A DNA stretch of 64,000 nt from Proteiniphilum sp. UBA5384 (lineage in GTDB: Bacteria; Bacteroidota; Bacteroidia; Bacteroidales; Dysgonomonadaceae), in NCBI RefSeq assembly GCF_002410825.1, contig NZ_DHOS01000071.1, forward strand, positions 1 through 64,000. The letters run 5' to 3'. The translations under genes were made by a program, and so were the position numbers. A model generated the notes under the pieces. The model saw only the letters and a program-made list of their open reading frames with translations, searched no databases and was not told where the DNA came from. This document shows positions 18,149-27,623 of this stretch, piece by piece (position 1 is the first letter of the stretch; each line of letters opens with the position of its first letter).

Positions 18149-19177
18149 TTATCTCTTCATTTTTTTAGACAAAGGCAGCGTGGAATTTCGTATATTCAAT
18201 TTTGCATCAAGGATAATGGTTTCCGCCGGTGCGTCAAAATCTTTTATTTGTTTCAATAACAACCCGGCAGCTTTTCTGCCAATCTCAAAAGTAGGCTGGA
18301 ACACGCTGGTCAGTTCCATCATTCTTCCGATAGGCGATTCGGAAAAACCGGCTACTGCAATATCTTCGGGAATTCTAATTCCTCTTTTCTTCAGTTCCAG
18401 TATACAGCCGACTGCAACAGGATCGTTTATGGCAAAAATGGCATCGGGTTTTTCCTTTAAACTCATCAGATAATCAACACCTATTTTGGCCCTTTCCTGT
18501 TGTACGCCGACATACATGACAAGGTTTTCATTTAGAGGAATATCATAGGCCAGCAGTGCATTCTGATAACCTTGCATGCGCTCCTTAGTAACAGACAAGT
18601 GCTCATTACCCGCTAAATGGGCAATCCGTCTGTAACCACATTTTATTAAATGTTCTGTCACTTTGAACGCCCACTTCATATCGTCAATCACTACCTGACT
18701 TGCATTTAACTCAGAAATAACACGATTCACAAATACAATGGGCATGCGTTCATCAATCAAACGTTGATACTGTTCTATATTCCTTGAATTTTTAGCCACA
18801 GAAACGATCATTCCCTCCACCATACTCTCTTCCAGCATCTTCACATTTCTGGACTCTAATGAAGAGGATTCATTTGATTGGGAGATCAACACCTGATAAC
18901 CCATTTTATTAACTACCTCCTGTATACCGATAATGATCTCGGGGAAAAAGAAAGTAATGAACTCAGGAACGACCACCCCAATCATATTACTCCGTCTTTT
19001 TAAAAGATTGCGGGCTTGAATATTTGGTTTATAACGTAACTCCTTAGCTTTCTCCAAGACCTTCTCTTTCGTAAGAGAATGTATTTCATGACTTCCGTTC
19101 AAAGCCCGGGAAACAGTCGCCACAGATATATTCAAGGCTCTGGCTATATCTTTTATGGTTGCTCTGGAGGAAGACAT
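18149..19177 (-). CDS. LacI/GalR-family transcriptional regulator
   Basis: A 342-residue regulator. The N-terminal helix-turn-helix and hinge are ATIKDIARALNISVATVSRA (6-25), then LNGSHEIHSLTKEKVLEKA and LRYKPNIQARNL. A periplasmic-binding-protein-like effector domain follows (MIGVVVPEFITFFFPEIIIG, DAIFAINDPVAVGCILELKK, DIAVAGFSESPIGRMMELTS). It should bind palindromic operators with a central CG and respond to a sugar ligand from the pathway. A matching palindrome lies about 95 bp past its stop codon, upstream of the symporter operon, making that operon the likely target. It lies 59 bp after a GHL10-type lipoprotein gene on the same strand and may be co-transcribed with it. Confidence 0.93.
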   Translation of the reverse strand: MSSSRATIKDIARALNISVATVSRALNGSHEIHSLTKEKVLEKAKELRYKPNIQARNLLKRRSNMIGVVVPEFITFFFPEIIIGIQEVVNKMGYQVLISQSNESSSLESRNVKMLEESMVEGMIVSVAKNSRNIEQYQRLIDERMPIVFVNRVISELNASQVVIDDMKWAFKVTEHLIKCGYRRIAHLAGNEHLSVTKERMQGYQNALLAYDIPLNENLVMYVGVQQERAKIGVDYLMSLKEKPDAIFAINDPVAVGCILELKKRGIRIPEDIAVAGFSESPIGRMMELTSVFQPTFEIGRKAAGLLLKQIKDFDAPAETIILDAKLNIRNSTLPLSKKMKR

Positions 19178-19236
19178 ATATATTTATGATTTGGGAGTTA
19201 AGAATAAATTGAACCTTCGGGAGTATCTTCAATGTA

Positions 19237-20757
19237 TCACAATTTTACTTTTATCTTTTCCGGTTTACTTTCATTGTGAAAAGCGTCCAGCGCCGTGACA
19301 ACATAGGTGTACTTGATATTTCCTCTTTCATAGGGCAATACGAAAAAGTTATCGGGCGTGATTGTGATGATATTTTCGGCCCGTTTAATATCTACTTTTT
19401 CTCCGTTGCGGAAACGGTAGATAACAAACCGTTGTGCCGATTCGGGATTTGACGGCTCCTTCTTATGTTCCCATGTAAGGAAATGCATATCTTCGGTATA
19501 CACATCGGCTAATTTCTTCACGGCAGCAGGAGTCCCTTTATGCAGATGAGTATAAGCCGGGATCAATGCTTTGGCACGGTGAATATCGGTTCTCAATACA
19601 TCTGCAACTCCGGCGAAATTATCCAGTATCTGGTATCCGTACCAGTAACAATTGCCGTGTACGAAAGACATCTCCCGCGATTGGCGGATTTTTACGTTCA
19701 ACTCGTTCTTATCGATGCTTCGCTTCAGGTCTTGCCCTATATAGAGGTGCTGTTCAAAATTATTGGCATTCCACCAGTGCAGCAGGGTGGTATAATCGGC
19801 AGCGCTATGTCCGATCTCCCAATAGAGTTGCGGAAGGTTATAATCGATCCACCCTTTCTCCACCCACAGTTTGATATCGGCATAAAGGTCGTCGTAATTC
19901 TGCAAACCGTTGGTATCACTACCGTTCGGATCACTGCGCTTATTGCGGTAAATCCCGAAAGGACTGATGCCGAAACGCACCCACGGCTTGGTGCCGGCAA
20001 TCGTTAATTTTATCTGTTGGATAAGTAGATTTACATTATTTCGCCGCCAGTCACCTCGTTGGGAAGAGGAAAATCCTTGTGATGCGGCATACATGTTAAA
20101 ACTCTTATCATCCGGGAAAGAGGTGCCCGCTATGGGATAAGGATAAAAATAATCATCCATGTGGATAGCATCCACATCATAGCGCGAAACGATATCCTGT
20201 ACCACATCACAGATAAAACCGCGATTTTCAGGCAATCCCGGATCAAAAAAGAGTTGGGTCCCAAACTGCACAAAACGTTCGGGATGCTTCCAGTAGATAT
20301 GATTTTGTGAGAGTGTGTTACTAATATTGGTTTTCACCCTATAAGGGTTTAACCAGGCATGGAGTTCCATCCCCCGTTTATGACACTCTTCAATGATAAA
20401 CGCCAAGGGGTCGAAAGAGGGATCGTCAGGTGCTTTTCCCTGTTCCCTGGTCAGGAAACGACTCCAGGGTTCCAGTTCCGAATGGTAGAAAGCATCGGCT
20501 TCGGGTCGGACCTGGAAAATCACCGCATTGATACCTGCTTCATCAAATTTCCGTACCATATCAGTCAGATAATGCTTCATGGCAGCACTGTTCATCTGAC
20601 GATAACGCGATTGACCGACCGTCTGCACCCATGCGCCGCGGAACTCACGCTTCGGCGTTGCATTTGGAGTACGCGTAAGAGACTGTTTGGAAGTACCGCA
20701 TCCGGCGATAAACATAACAGTAAATAATAAAAAACTTAACCGACTAAAACGAATCAT
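19237..20757 (-). CDS. GHL10-family (YngK-like) glycosidase-related lipoprotein
   Basis: A 506-residue lipoprotein (VMFIAGCGTS, Cys20). REFRGAWVQTVGQSRY and the block INAVIFQVRPEADAFYHSEL, followed by HKRGMELHAWLNPYR and YDVDAIHMDDYFYPYP, are hallmarks of the glycosyl-hydrolase-like 10 (DUF187) TIM barrel. WIDYNLPQLYWEIGH is the late barrel strand. The last 100 residues form a fibronectin-III-like beta domain (NIKYTYVVTALDAFHNESKP). Proteins of this family are found at the cell envelope of many bacteria; some are linked to peptidoglycan or exopolysaccharide turnover, and the exact substrate is unknown. The gene lies between the antiporter and LacI genes on the same strand. Confidence 0.9.
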   Translation of the reverse strand: MIRFSRLSFLLFTVMFIAGCGTSKQSLTRTPNATPKREFRGAWVQTVGQSRYRQMNSAAMKHYLTDMVRKFDEAGINAVIFQVRPEADAFYHSELEPWSRFLTREQGKAPDDPSFDPLAFIIEECHKRGMELHAWLNPYRVKTNISNTLSQNHIYWKHPERFVQFGTQLFFDPGLPENRGFICDVVQDIVSRYDVDAIHMDDYFYPYPIAGTSFPDDKSFNMYAASQGFSSSQRGDWRRNNVNLLIQQIKLTIAGTKPWVRFGISPFGIYRNKRSDPNGSDTNGLQNYDDLYADIKLWVEKGWIDYNLPQLYWEIGHSAADYTTLLHWWNANNFEQHLYIGQDLKRSIDKNELNVKIRQSREMSFVHGNCYWYGYQILDNFAGVADVLRTDIHRAKALIPAYTHLHKGTPAAVKKLADVYTEDMHFLTWEHKKEPSNPESAQRFVIYRFRNGEKVDIKRAENIITITPDNFFVLPYERGNIKYTYVVTALDAFHNESKPEKIKVKL

Positions 20758-20814
20758 AAAATTAATGTGTCAATGTAAATAATGCGCCAATGTGAATAAT
20801 TAAAGCTTCAATTC

Positions 20815-22884
20815 CTATGGGATAAAAATATGATCATCGGTCTCCAACAACTGATCTGCCAGATGCTGTTTGGGATAAACTACGATACGGTTATGGTGTG
20901 GAAAACGATTCTCTAAACGGTTCGGTAAATTTTCCAGCACAGGGATATGGGAAATATATCCTGTGTGTGCAGAAATCAGAATAATCAAATCATCTTTCTT
21001 GATCCTATCTCCGCAGGATAAAGGATTACTCCAGTCCTCGAAGGGCTGAAAAGTGAAGTTTCCCGACTTTTTCCGTCCGGCAATCATCCCCTGGGTGTCA
21101 GGATGACCCAGGTGCAATACCGGAATCGACAGTTCAGAAGAAAGTTTTTCCACCTTGCTCACCCATAATCCGAATCCATCTTCCTTTTCCGCCAACGGCG
21201 GGGAAATCACTACAATACGTTTATTCGAAATAAGGTTTTGTTCCACATGGCAGACAAACAAGTTTTTATCCGTACTCTTAATGATCAGATCGACTTTCTC
21301 TCCCAGCAATTTATCCAAAAAACCCACTTTACCCGGCCATCCCAAAATCACGATATCCGCCATTGTCTCACGGGCTGTCCGTGCAATGCCATCCGCCGGA
21401 TTGTGGTCGATGGTAGTGATAATATCCACTTTCACCTCAGCGGCCATAGCCTTGGAGACAAGTCCCTGCAGCTGTTTCCTGAAACTCACGATATTCTTTT
21501 CCGCCTCCTGGTTATTAGGCACGACCCCCAATAAAGAGACGGGATTTACTGATTTCTTATCTTTCAGTAACAATGCCAGCTCCACATGTTGACCGATATT
21601 GGTAGGGTTGGCAATAGGCACCAGAATTTTCTCCTGTGCAAACTCTCCCATAGAAGAAGGTGTCAGCGGTTCATTCTCTTCACTGATCGCAATCTTTTTT
21701 GCCGCTCTCTGCGTAAAGATAGAAGCCACTATGCAGGTAATCAGAATAAGGATAATGGTACCGTTCAAAATATACTCGTCCAGCAGTTCAGCCCTGTAGC
21801 CGACGAGGATAATGGCAAGGGTAGCAGCGGCATGCGAACTGCTCAACCCGAAAATAAGTGACCGTTGGGTAGTTGAGTAATGAAACGTTTTTTGTGTAAC
21901 CCATGCTGCCAACCATTTACCTACTAATGCCATCAAGGTAAGTATTAACGCCACGACAAGTGTACGAGGCCCGTCCAATACCACGGAAACGTCCACCAAC
22001 ATTCCTACCGAGATCAAAAAAATAGGGATAAAAAGTGCATTACCGAAGAACTCAATCCGGTTCATCAATGCTGACGAGTGAGGAATTAACCTATTGAGTG
22101 CGAGTCCAGCGGCAAATGCACCGATGATAGGTTCAATTCCTCCCAGCTCCACAAGGAAGCCTGCAAAAAAGACCACAAGAAGTACAAAAATGAAAGTAGA
22201 ATATTTCTCGGATGTAGCTCTCTGAAAAAACCACTTGGCAATACGAGGTACTACCAGAAAAATAATCAGAGAGAAGAGCAATAGTGAGAGCAACAGCTTT
22301 ATAAGGAAAACTATATCAAGCCCTCCGTTGCTATTGGATAAAACCAATGCCAGGATAATTAAGACTGCCGTATCGGTAAGGATAGTACCTCCTACTGTGA
22401 TAGCAACTGCCTGATTACGCGCTATTCCCATACGGCTCACAATTGGATAAGCCACCAAGGTATGGGTAGAGAACATACTGGCTGTAAGAAAACTGGCATC
22501 TGGACTGTAACCGAGCAGATAATGACAAACGGGATAACCTACAATCAGCGGGATAATAAAAGTAAAAAAACCAAAGGCCAGACTTCTGTTTTTGTGAAGT
22601 ACAAATTCACCCAAATCGAGTTCTAATCCCACAATAAACATAATATACAACAATCCTATGGTCGAGAACATTTCCACACCCGCATGGGTATTATCGATCC
22701 AGTTAAGTCCGTGGGGGCCTACGATAACTCCTGCTATAATCAATCCTATAATACTAGGGACATTGATTCTTTTTAGCAGAATAGGTGCCAGAAGCACTAT
22801 CGACAGAAGCACAGCAAATATCAATACCGGATTGGAAAACGGTAAGGTAAATTCATGTTGGATTTCTGATAGAAAAGTTTCCAT
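20815..22884 (-). CDS. CPA2-type cation:proton antiporter with C-terminal UspA-like region
   Basis: A 689-residue inner-membrane protein. Residues 1 to about 390 hold about 12 hydrophobic segments with Na_H_Exchanger motifs (INVPSIIGLIIAGVIVGPHG, GLELDLGEF, STHTLVAYPIVSRMGI, GGIEPIIGAFAAGLALNRLI). From about residue 415 a cytoplasmic part carries two UspA-like segments (EKILVPIANPTNIGQHVELA and ADIVILGWPGKVGFLDKLLG). The membrane part resembles KefB/NhaS-type CPA2 antiporters that exchange K+ or Na+ for H+. The Usp-like tail may sense nucleotides (family knowledge, not shown here). It is transcribed divergently from uvrA. Confidence 0.92.
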   Translation of the reverse strand: METFLSEIQHEFTLPFSNPVLIFAVLLSIVLLAPILLKRINVPSIIGLIIAGVIVGPHGLNWIDNTHAGVEMFSTIGLLYIMFIVGLELDLGEFVLHKNRSLAFGFFTFIIPLIVGYPVCHYLLGYSPDASFLTASMFSTHTLVAYPIVSRMGIARNQAVAITVGGTILTDTAVLIILALVLSNSNGGLDIVFLIKLLLSLLLFSLIIFLVVPRIAKWFFQRATSEKYSTFIFVLLVVFFAGFLVELGGIEPIIGAFAAGLALNRLIPHSSALMNRIEFFGNALFIPIFLISVGMLVDVSVVLDGPRTLVVALILTLMALVGKWLAAWVTQKTFHYSTTQRSLIFGLSSSHAAATLAIILVGYRAELLDEYILNGTIILILITCIVASIFTQRAAKKIAISEENEPLTPSSMGEFAQEKILVPIANPTNIGQHVELALLLKDKKSVNPVSLLGVVPNNQEAEKNIVSFRKQLQGLVSKAMAAEVKVDIITTIDHNPADGIARTARETMADIVILGWPGKVGFLDKLLGEKVDLIIKSTDKNLFVCHVEQNLISNKRIVVISPPLAEKEDGFGLWVSKVEKLSSELSIPVLHLGHPDTQGMIAGRKKSGNFTFQPFEDWSNPLSCGDRIKKDDLIILISAHTGYISHIPVLENLPNRLENRFPHHNRIVVYPKQHLADQLLETDDHIFIP

Positions 22885-22912
22885 AGAATGACTTTTGATC
22901 TATAAGCACCTA

Positions 22913-22920
22913 CAAATATA
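22913..22920 (-). promoter_or_regulatory. Candidate -7 element for the CPA2 antiporter gene
   Basis: TATATTTG on the minus strand matches TAnnTTTG and lies 28 bp before the antiporter start. No clear -33 TTG is present at the expected spacing. Confidence 0.45.
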
Positions 22921-23032
22921 ATTATTCTATTTCATTTATCCGACAGCAGGTCTCTTTTTGTCGAATGCTGTTTATCTGCAGATGTGGAAAAAACTAAACA
23001 ATAAAGTCCAGTCAATTGTTGAAAGAAGCACA

Positions 23033-23062
23033 TTGTTTTTGGAGATAAAATCCTTATCTTTG
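23033..23062 (+). promoter_or_regulatory. uvrA promoter (TTG-N19-TATCTTTG)
   Basis: TTG at 23033-23035 is followed after 19 bases by TATCTTTG at 23055-23062, matching the Bacteroidota -33/-7 consensus. The uvrA ATG is 19 bp further downstream, giving a short leader. No SOS-box palindrome was recognised here. Confidence 0.65.
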
Positions 23063-23081
23063 TGGGTTATAGCAAAGTTAT

Positions 23082-25877
23082 ATGAGCAATTCAAAGCAGA
23101 TCGAAATAAAGGGTGCACGCGTCAACAACCTCAAAAACATCGACGTGAATATCCCACGCAATACTTTCACAGTTATCACGGGACTTTCAGGGTCAGGAAA
23201 ATCATCGCTTGCTTTCGACACGTTGTATGCCGAAGGGCAACGACGTTATGTGGAAAGCCTCTCGGCTTATGCGCGGCAGTTCCTCGGACGGATGAACAAG
23301 CCGGAATGTGATTATATCAAAGGAATTCCTCCCGCCATCGCCATCGAGCAGAAGACCACTTCCCGCAACCCGCGATCCACAGTAGGTACTTCTACCGAAA
23401 TATATGAATACCTGCGGCTACTCTATGCCCGCATCGGCAAGACTATTTCTCCAATCTCAGGCAAGGAGGTAAAACGCCATTACGTACATGATGTGATAGC
23501 AAAGATGGAGGAATACCGCGAGGGCACCCGTATGGCCGTACTCTCGCATATACAGTTGCGAAACGGCCGCGACCTGCGTGGTCAACTGGAGATACTGTGG
23601 AAAGAGGGTTTCACCCGGGTGGATGTTGGTGAACAGTTCTACCGGATCGACGAATTGCTTGAACAAAAGAAACTACCATCGGAAGGCGAAGTGTTGCTGG
23701 TAATTGACCGTCTTTCCTGTTCTTCCGATAAGGCAACGGTGAATCGTCTCTCCGACTCGGTAGAGACCGCATTTCTCGAAGGCAATGGTGAATGTATTGT
23801 CCGTTTCTGGAGTGAGAATGGAATAGAATCCTTCACTTTCTCCAACCGTTTCGAGGCGGACGGCATCACTTTTGAAGAGCCCACTGAAATGATGTTCAAT
23901 TTCAACAGTCCTGCCGGGGCTTGCCCTAAATGCGAAGGATTCGGAAAGGTGGTCGGTATCGATGAAAATCTGGTAATCCCCGACAAGAGCCTCTCGGTGC
24001 AGGAAGAGTGTGTCCAATGCTGGAGAGGAGAAAAGATGAGTGAATGGAGACAGGAGTTCATCCACAATGCCTATAAAGTAGATTTCCCGATCCACCGCGC
24101 CTATTATGACCTGACAGAAGAAGAAAAAGATATCCTCTGGAACGGACACCACAGCACCGGCATTTACGGCATCAATGATTTTTTCGGGATGCTGGAGAAA
24201 AACCTCTATAAAATACAATATAGGGTGATGCTTGCCCGTTACCGTGGCAAGACGACTTGCCCCGTCTGCAAAGGGTCACGTCTCAAAAAGGAAGTATCCT
24301 ATGTAAAAGTAGGTGGAAAATCTATTACTGAACTGGTTGTGATGCCGGTCACGGAGTTGAAAGAGTTCTTCGATCAACTTAACCTCAATGAAACCGATGC
24401 AGCTATAGCAGAACGACTGCTTACAGAGATCAGAAACCGGATACAGTTTCTGCTGAATGTAGGCTTGGGATATCTCACCCTTAACCGGTTATCGAATACC
24501 CTTTCCGGAGGCGAAAGCCAGCGTATCAATCTGGTATCATCACTGGGCAGTAGCCTGGTAGGATCACTTTATATCCTCGATGAACCGAGCATAGGCCTTC
24601 ATTCACGTGATACCCACCTGCTCATCAGCGTATTGCAGGATTTACAACATATGGGAAATACAGTGGTAGTAGTGGAGCACGATGAAGAAATCATCCGTGC
24701 CGCAGATTATATTATCGACATAGGCCCCAAGGCCGGCCGCCTGGGAGGAGAAGTGGTATACCAGGGCAAGGTGGCTGAACTGGAGGAAAAAAGCGACAGT
24801 TACACCGTGAAGTACCTCACCGGTGAAGAGAAAATTGAGATCCCCAGGATACGCCGCAAATGGAATAACTACATCGAAGTGAAGGGTGCACGACAGAATA
24901 ATCTGAAAAATATCGATGTGAAATTCCCATTGAATGTGATGACAGTAGTGACGGGTGTCAGTGGTTCGGGCAAATCATCGCTTGTGAACGATGTACTTTT
25001 CAATTCATTACAACATCACTATAAAGGAGCGGCATTGGAACATGCCGAATTCAATGGCATTGGGGGAGACCTCAACCTGGTGAAAGGGATAGAGTATGTA
25101 GACCAGAATCCCATCGGAAAATCGTCGCGCTCCAACCCGGTGACCTATCTCAAGGCATTCGATGAAATCCGTAAACTCTTCGCTACACAACCGCTGGCTA
25201 AGCAAATGGGTTTTTCACCGGCCTACTTCTCATTCAACGTGGAAGGAGGCCGATGTAGCGAATGTAAAGGCGAAGGAACCATTACCGTGGAGATGCAGTT
25301 TATGGCCGATATCCGATTGGAGTGTGAATCGTGCCATGGTAAACGGTTCTCAGACGAAGTATTGGAAATAGAATACAAAGGAGCCAATATTTATGATATA
25401 TTGGAGATGACGGTCAACCAGGCGATCGAATTCTTCGGACAACAGAAAGGGGCAACTGAGAAGAAGATTATAAAGAAAATGCAACCCCTGCAGGATGTGG
25501 GATTAGGATATATCAAATTGGGGCAATCCTCTTCTACCCTCTCGGGCGGTGAAAACCAACGGGTGAAACTGGCCTATTATCTGGGAGAAGAAAAAGCCCA
25601 GCCAACTATCTTTATCTTCGACGAACCGACTACCGGCCTGCATTTCCACGATATAAAAACACTGCTACAGGCTTTCAACGCATTGATAGAGCGCGGCCAT
25701 ACGGTGATCATTATCGAACACAATATGGAAATCATCAAATGCGCCGATCATGTCATCGACATTGGGCCGGAGGGAGGAAAAGCCGGCGGGCAGATCGTCT
25801 GCGAAGGGACTCCCGAGCAGATTATAAAATGTAAACAGTCACATACCGGCCGTTTCCTGAAAGAAAAACTCCATTAA
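23082..25877 (+). CDS. uvrA: UvrABC system protein A (excinuclease ATPase)
   Basis: A 931-residue protein with two ABC ATPase modules, as usual for UvrA (about 940). The first Walker A is GLSGSGKSS (34-42), followed by AFDTLYAEGQRRYVESLSAY. Its signature LSGGESQR is near residue 475 with the Walker B YILDEPSIGL. The second Walker A is GVSGSGKSS (about 625) with LSGGENQR near 820 and FIFDEPTTGL. Zinc-binding Cys pairs appear at ACPKC, TCPVC and in the C-terminal CSEC...CESC finger (about 724-756). UvrA dimers scan DNA for bulky lesions and load UvrB in nucleotide-excision repair. The gene has its own promoter and overlaps the convergent DUF2752 gene by 4 bp at the stop. Confidence 0.97.
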   Translation: MSNSKQIEIKGARVNNLKNIDVNIPRNTFTVITGLSGSGKSSLAFDTLYAEGQRRYVESLSAYARQFLGRMNKPECDYIKGIPPAIAIEQKTTSRNPRSTVGTSTEIYEYLRLLYARIGKTISPISGKEVKRHYVHDVIAKMEEYREGTRMAVLSHIQLRNGRDLRGQLEILWKEGFTRVDVGEQFYRIDELLEQKKLPSEGEVLLVIDRLSCSSDKATVNRLSDSVETAFLEGNGECIVRFWSENGIESFTFSNRFEADGITFEEPTEMMFNFNSPAGACPKCEGFGKVVGIDENLVIPDKSLSVQEECVQCWRGEKMSEWRQEFIHNAYKVDFPIHRAYYDLTEEEKDILWNGHHSTGIYGINDFFGMLEKNLYKIQYRVMLARYRGKTTCPVCKGSRLKKEVSYVKVGGKSITELVVMPVTELKEFFDQLNLNETDAAIAERLLTEIRNRIQFLLNVGLGYLTLNRLSNTLSGGESQRINLVSSLGSSLVGSLYILDEPSIGLHSRDTHLLISVLQDLQHMGNTVVVVEHDEEIIRAADYIIDIGPKAGRLGGEVVYQGKVAELEEKSDSYTVKYLTGEEKIEIPRIRRKWNNYIEVKGARQNNLKNIDVKFPLNVMTVVTGVSGSGKSSLVNDVLFNSLQHHYKGAALEHAEFNGIGGDLNLVKGIEYVDQNPIGKSSRSNPVTYLKAFDEIRKLFATQPLAKQMGFSPAYFSFNVEGGRCSECKGEGTITVEMQFMADIRLECESCHGKRFSDEVLEIEYKGANIYDILEMTVNQAIEFFGQQKGATEKKIIKKMQPLQDVGLGYIKLGQSSSTLSGGENQRVKLAYYLGEEKAQPTIFIFDEPTTGLHFHDIKTLLQAFNALIERGHTVIIIEHNMEIIKCADHVIDIGPEGGKAGGQIVCEGTPEQIIKCKQSHTGRFLKEKLH

Positions 25878-26257
25878 ATCAGATTCCTTCCAACCCAAAA
25901 GGCAACTATTATAAGCAGTATGGCGATAGCTGACCATCTGCCGAAAAAGAACTTTCCAATTTTTGGATGACGCTTTTTTCCTCCAAGATATTCCTGGTAA
26001 ATACCCAGAAAAATATAAGGTAGAGCCAACACCATAAAGGCATTGTATCTCAACGCAGCACCTACATTGAAATGAAGAAGACTGTGGATAGCCCTTTGTG
26101 AACCGCAACCGGGGCATTCATAGCCGGTGGCAAGCAAAAAGGGACACTTCGGGAAAAGGGGCTGCATTTCCGGGTTGAAAGTATAAAATATATAAAGCGC
26201 CGCTATAATCAGTAAAATTATAGCTGCGCCTATTCCTATTTTCACTCCTTTATGCAC
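25874..26257 (-). CDS. DUF2752-family membrane protein
   Basis: A 127-residue protein with three hydrophobic segments. The motif CPFLLATGYECPGCGSQRA carries the CPGCGxxRA core that defines DUF2752 proteins, and AALRYNAFMVLALPYIFLG is the family's second block. Function is unknown; the Cys pairs suggest metal binding or redox sensitivity (inference). It is the last gene of a four-gene operon, 8 bp after a CD225-family gene, and its end overlaps the uvrA stop by 4 bp. Confidence 0.85.
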   Translation of the reverse strand: MHKGVKIGIGAAIILLIIAALYIFYTFNPEMQPLFPKCPFLLATGYECPGCGSQRAIHSLLHFNVGAALRYNAFMVLALPYIFLGIYQEYLGGKKRHPKIGKFFFGRWSAIAILLIIVAFWVGRNLI

Positions 26258-26265
26258 AACAGCGC

Positions 26266-26658
26266 TTAAAAATTATAACCGCTTGCATTGTTCTCGATGA
26301 TGTTCTCCATATATTCCGGTAAATTACCGGTAAGAAACATAATTATCCAGAGGATTACATACAATAGCGCAGCGCCGATGGAAATAAATACCCACATTTT
26401 TGCTTTTTGAGCCGACCGTTCTGCTTCTTCATATTGCCCCCTAAAGTAAAACGAATCAACTTTGGTAGCATAAATGATTGCCACAATTCCAAAGGGAATA
26501 CAGCAAAGTATAGTAACCAGAATCGATTGCCATAACCAATTACTTGGTTTTAACGGCGGGACATCGTTCACCGTAGGCTCCTGTATCGGTGGAGGCGGTG
26601 GAGTGTGAATTTTACCATAGGAATTATCCTGTTGGTCCGGATTGTTTTGATTTTCCAT
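26266..26658 (-). CDS. CD225/dispanin-family membrane protein
   Basis: A 130-residue protein with a Pro-rich cytoplasmic N terminus (HTPPPPPIQEP) followed by a CD225/dispanin domain: NWLWQSILVTILCCIPFGIV, then AIIYATKVDSFYFRGQYEEA, a conserved amphipathic stretch, and a second membrane helix. The family includes eukaryotic IFITM proteins, while bacterial members have no settled function. It is paired with a second, GYF_2-carrying CD225 protein 12 bp upstream, which suggests that the two interact. Confidence 0.88.
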   Translation of the reverse strand: MENQNNPDQQDNSYGKIHTPPPPPIQEPTVNDVPPLKPSNWLWQSILVTILCCIPFGIVAIIYATKVDSFYFRGQYEEAERSAQKAKMWVFISIGAALLYVILWIIMFLTGNLPEYMENIIENNASGYNF

Positions 26659-26670
26659 TATTCTATATGA

Positions 26671-27192
26671 TTAAGTATTTAACAAATCACTTACTCCGGC
26701 AAAAGAACCGACAAACACAAATACCAGCACCACGGCAATAATCAGGAGAAGTACCCAACCAATAGCGATCCACATGGCTATTTTCGTCCATTTTGCGGCA
26801 GAACGGGAAGACTCTAATGAAGCTGCATAATCACCCCTATTATAGAAAGATTCCACCTGTGCAGCATATATGATGCCGATAATGCCGAGCAGGCTTAACA
26901 CACTGCTACAAAACATAAATGGCAAAATCGTCACCAGAATGGATTCCACCAACCATGTTTTGGGCATGGGTTGCGGTATGGTGGCAGATGACTCCACTGT
27001 TACCTGGGGGGGACTATTATATGTGCCGGAAAACAGGAAGCGCAGTTCATCTGTCTCTTCTGCTCTTTTCCATTGTTCCATACCTTGTGTCCACACAAGT
27101 GTATCACGCTTTATACCCTCCTGTCTCAGTTCTTCGGGCGAAAAAGTCCCTTTTTGCTTCCCTTCAGCATCGATATAAAAGTAGCGGTTCAT
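26671..27192 (-). CDS. GYF_2-domain plus CD225/dispanin membrane protein
   Basis: A 173-residue protein. Residues 1 to about 55 form a GYF_2 (DUF4339) domain: MNRYFYIDAEGKQKGTFSPE, then LVWTQGMEQWKRAEE. Residues 75-173 form a CD225-like unit with two membrane helices flanking IIYAAQVESFYNRGDYAASL. GYF domains bind proline-rich peptides. The next gene's CD225 protein has a PPPPPIQEP tail, so this domain may bind it (inference). It lies 12 bp after the upstream lipoprotein gene and 12 bp before the second CD225 gene. Confidence 0.88.
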   Translation of the reverse strand: MNRYFYIDAEGKQKGTFSPEELRQEGIKRDTLVWTQGMEQWKRAEETDELRFLFSGTYNSPPQVTVESSATIPQPMPKTWLVESILVTILPFMFCSSVLSLLGIIGIIYAAQVESFYNRGDYAASLESSRSAAKWTKIAMWIAIGWVLLLIIAVVLVFVFVGSFAGVSDLLNT

Positions 27193-27204
27193 AAATCTTG
27201 AATT

Positions 27205-27606
27205 TTATTTATAATTTTGGGGTGTAATTTGTAGCGAACGGATAGTCTGCCCATTCTCGTTAATGTAAACATATTCAATGACCACATTGTTCTCCTTAAA
27301 AAAACGAAGATCGGGATTCATTGAGAATTCCTTCCCGATATTCTCCTTTAACAATTGTAATCCATGCTTCACTAACGAATCAGGATTGGATGTATTCAGC
27401 ACCGTATAGCGATACTGGAATATATTACCGGACATTACCGAAGCACCTTCAAACCGCGTATACTGGTCAAGCATCACCGGCACCGATTCATTGAGCCCAA
27501 TTGCCATCTCTTGTAACTTCTTGTTGAGAGCCTTTTCAGGTGAAGTACATCCTATCAGATACAAAGAAAAGAACACAATAGACAGGGTGAAAATTATTTT
27601 TCGCAT
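27205..27606 (-). CDS. Small lipoprotein of the CD225/DUF2752 operon
   Basis: A 133-residue lipoprotein (SLYLIGCTSPEK, Cys20). The mature part is mixed alpha/beta (GNIFQYRYTVLNTSNPDSLV, FKENNVVIEYVYINENGQTI) with no recognised domain; the ending resembles small Bacteroidota periplasmic proteins of unknown role. It is the first gene of the four-gene membrane-protein operon, with a TAAATTTG -7 box 18 bp before the start. No function can be assigned. Confidence 0.75.
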   Translation of the reverse strand: MRKIIFTLSIVFFSLYLIGCTSPEKALNKKLQEMAIGLNESVPVMLDQYTRFEGASVMSGNIFQYRYTVLNTSNPDSLVKHGLQLLKENIGKEFSMNPDLRFFKENNVVIEYVYINENGQTIRSLQITPQNYK

Positions 27607-27623
27607 ATCTTCATTTTATAATA

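Noticed and set aside
23440..23470. SPISG in UvrA in place of a CPxCG-like motif.
   Set aside because: This position is variable in UvrA proteins and the true zinc fingers are intact.
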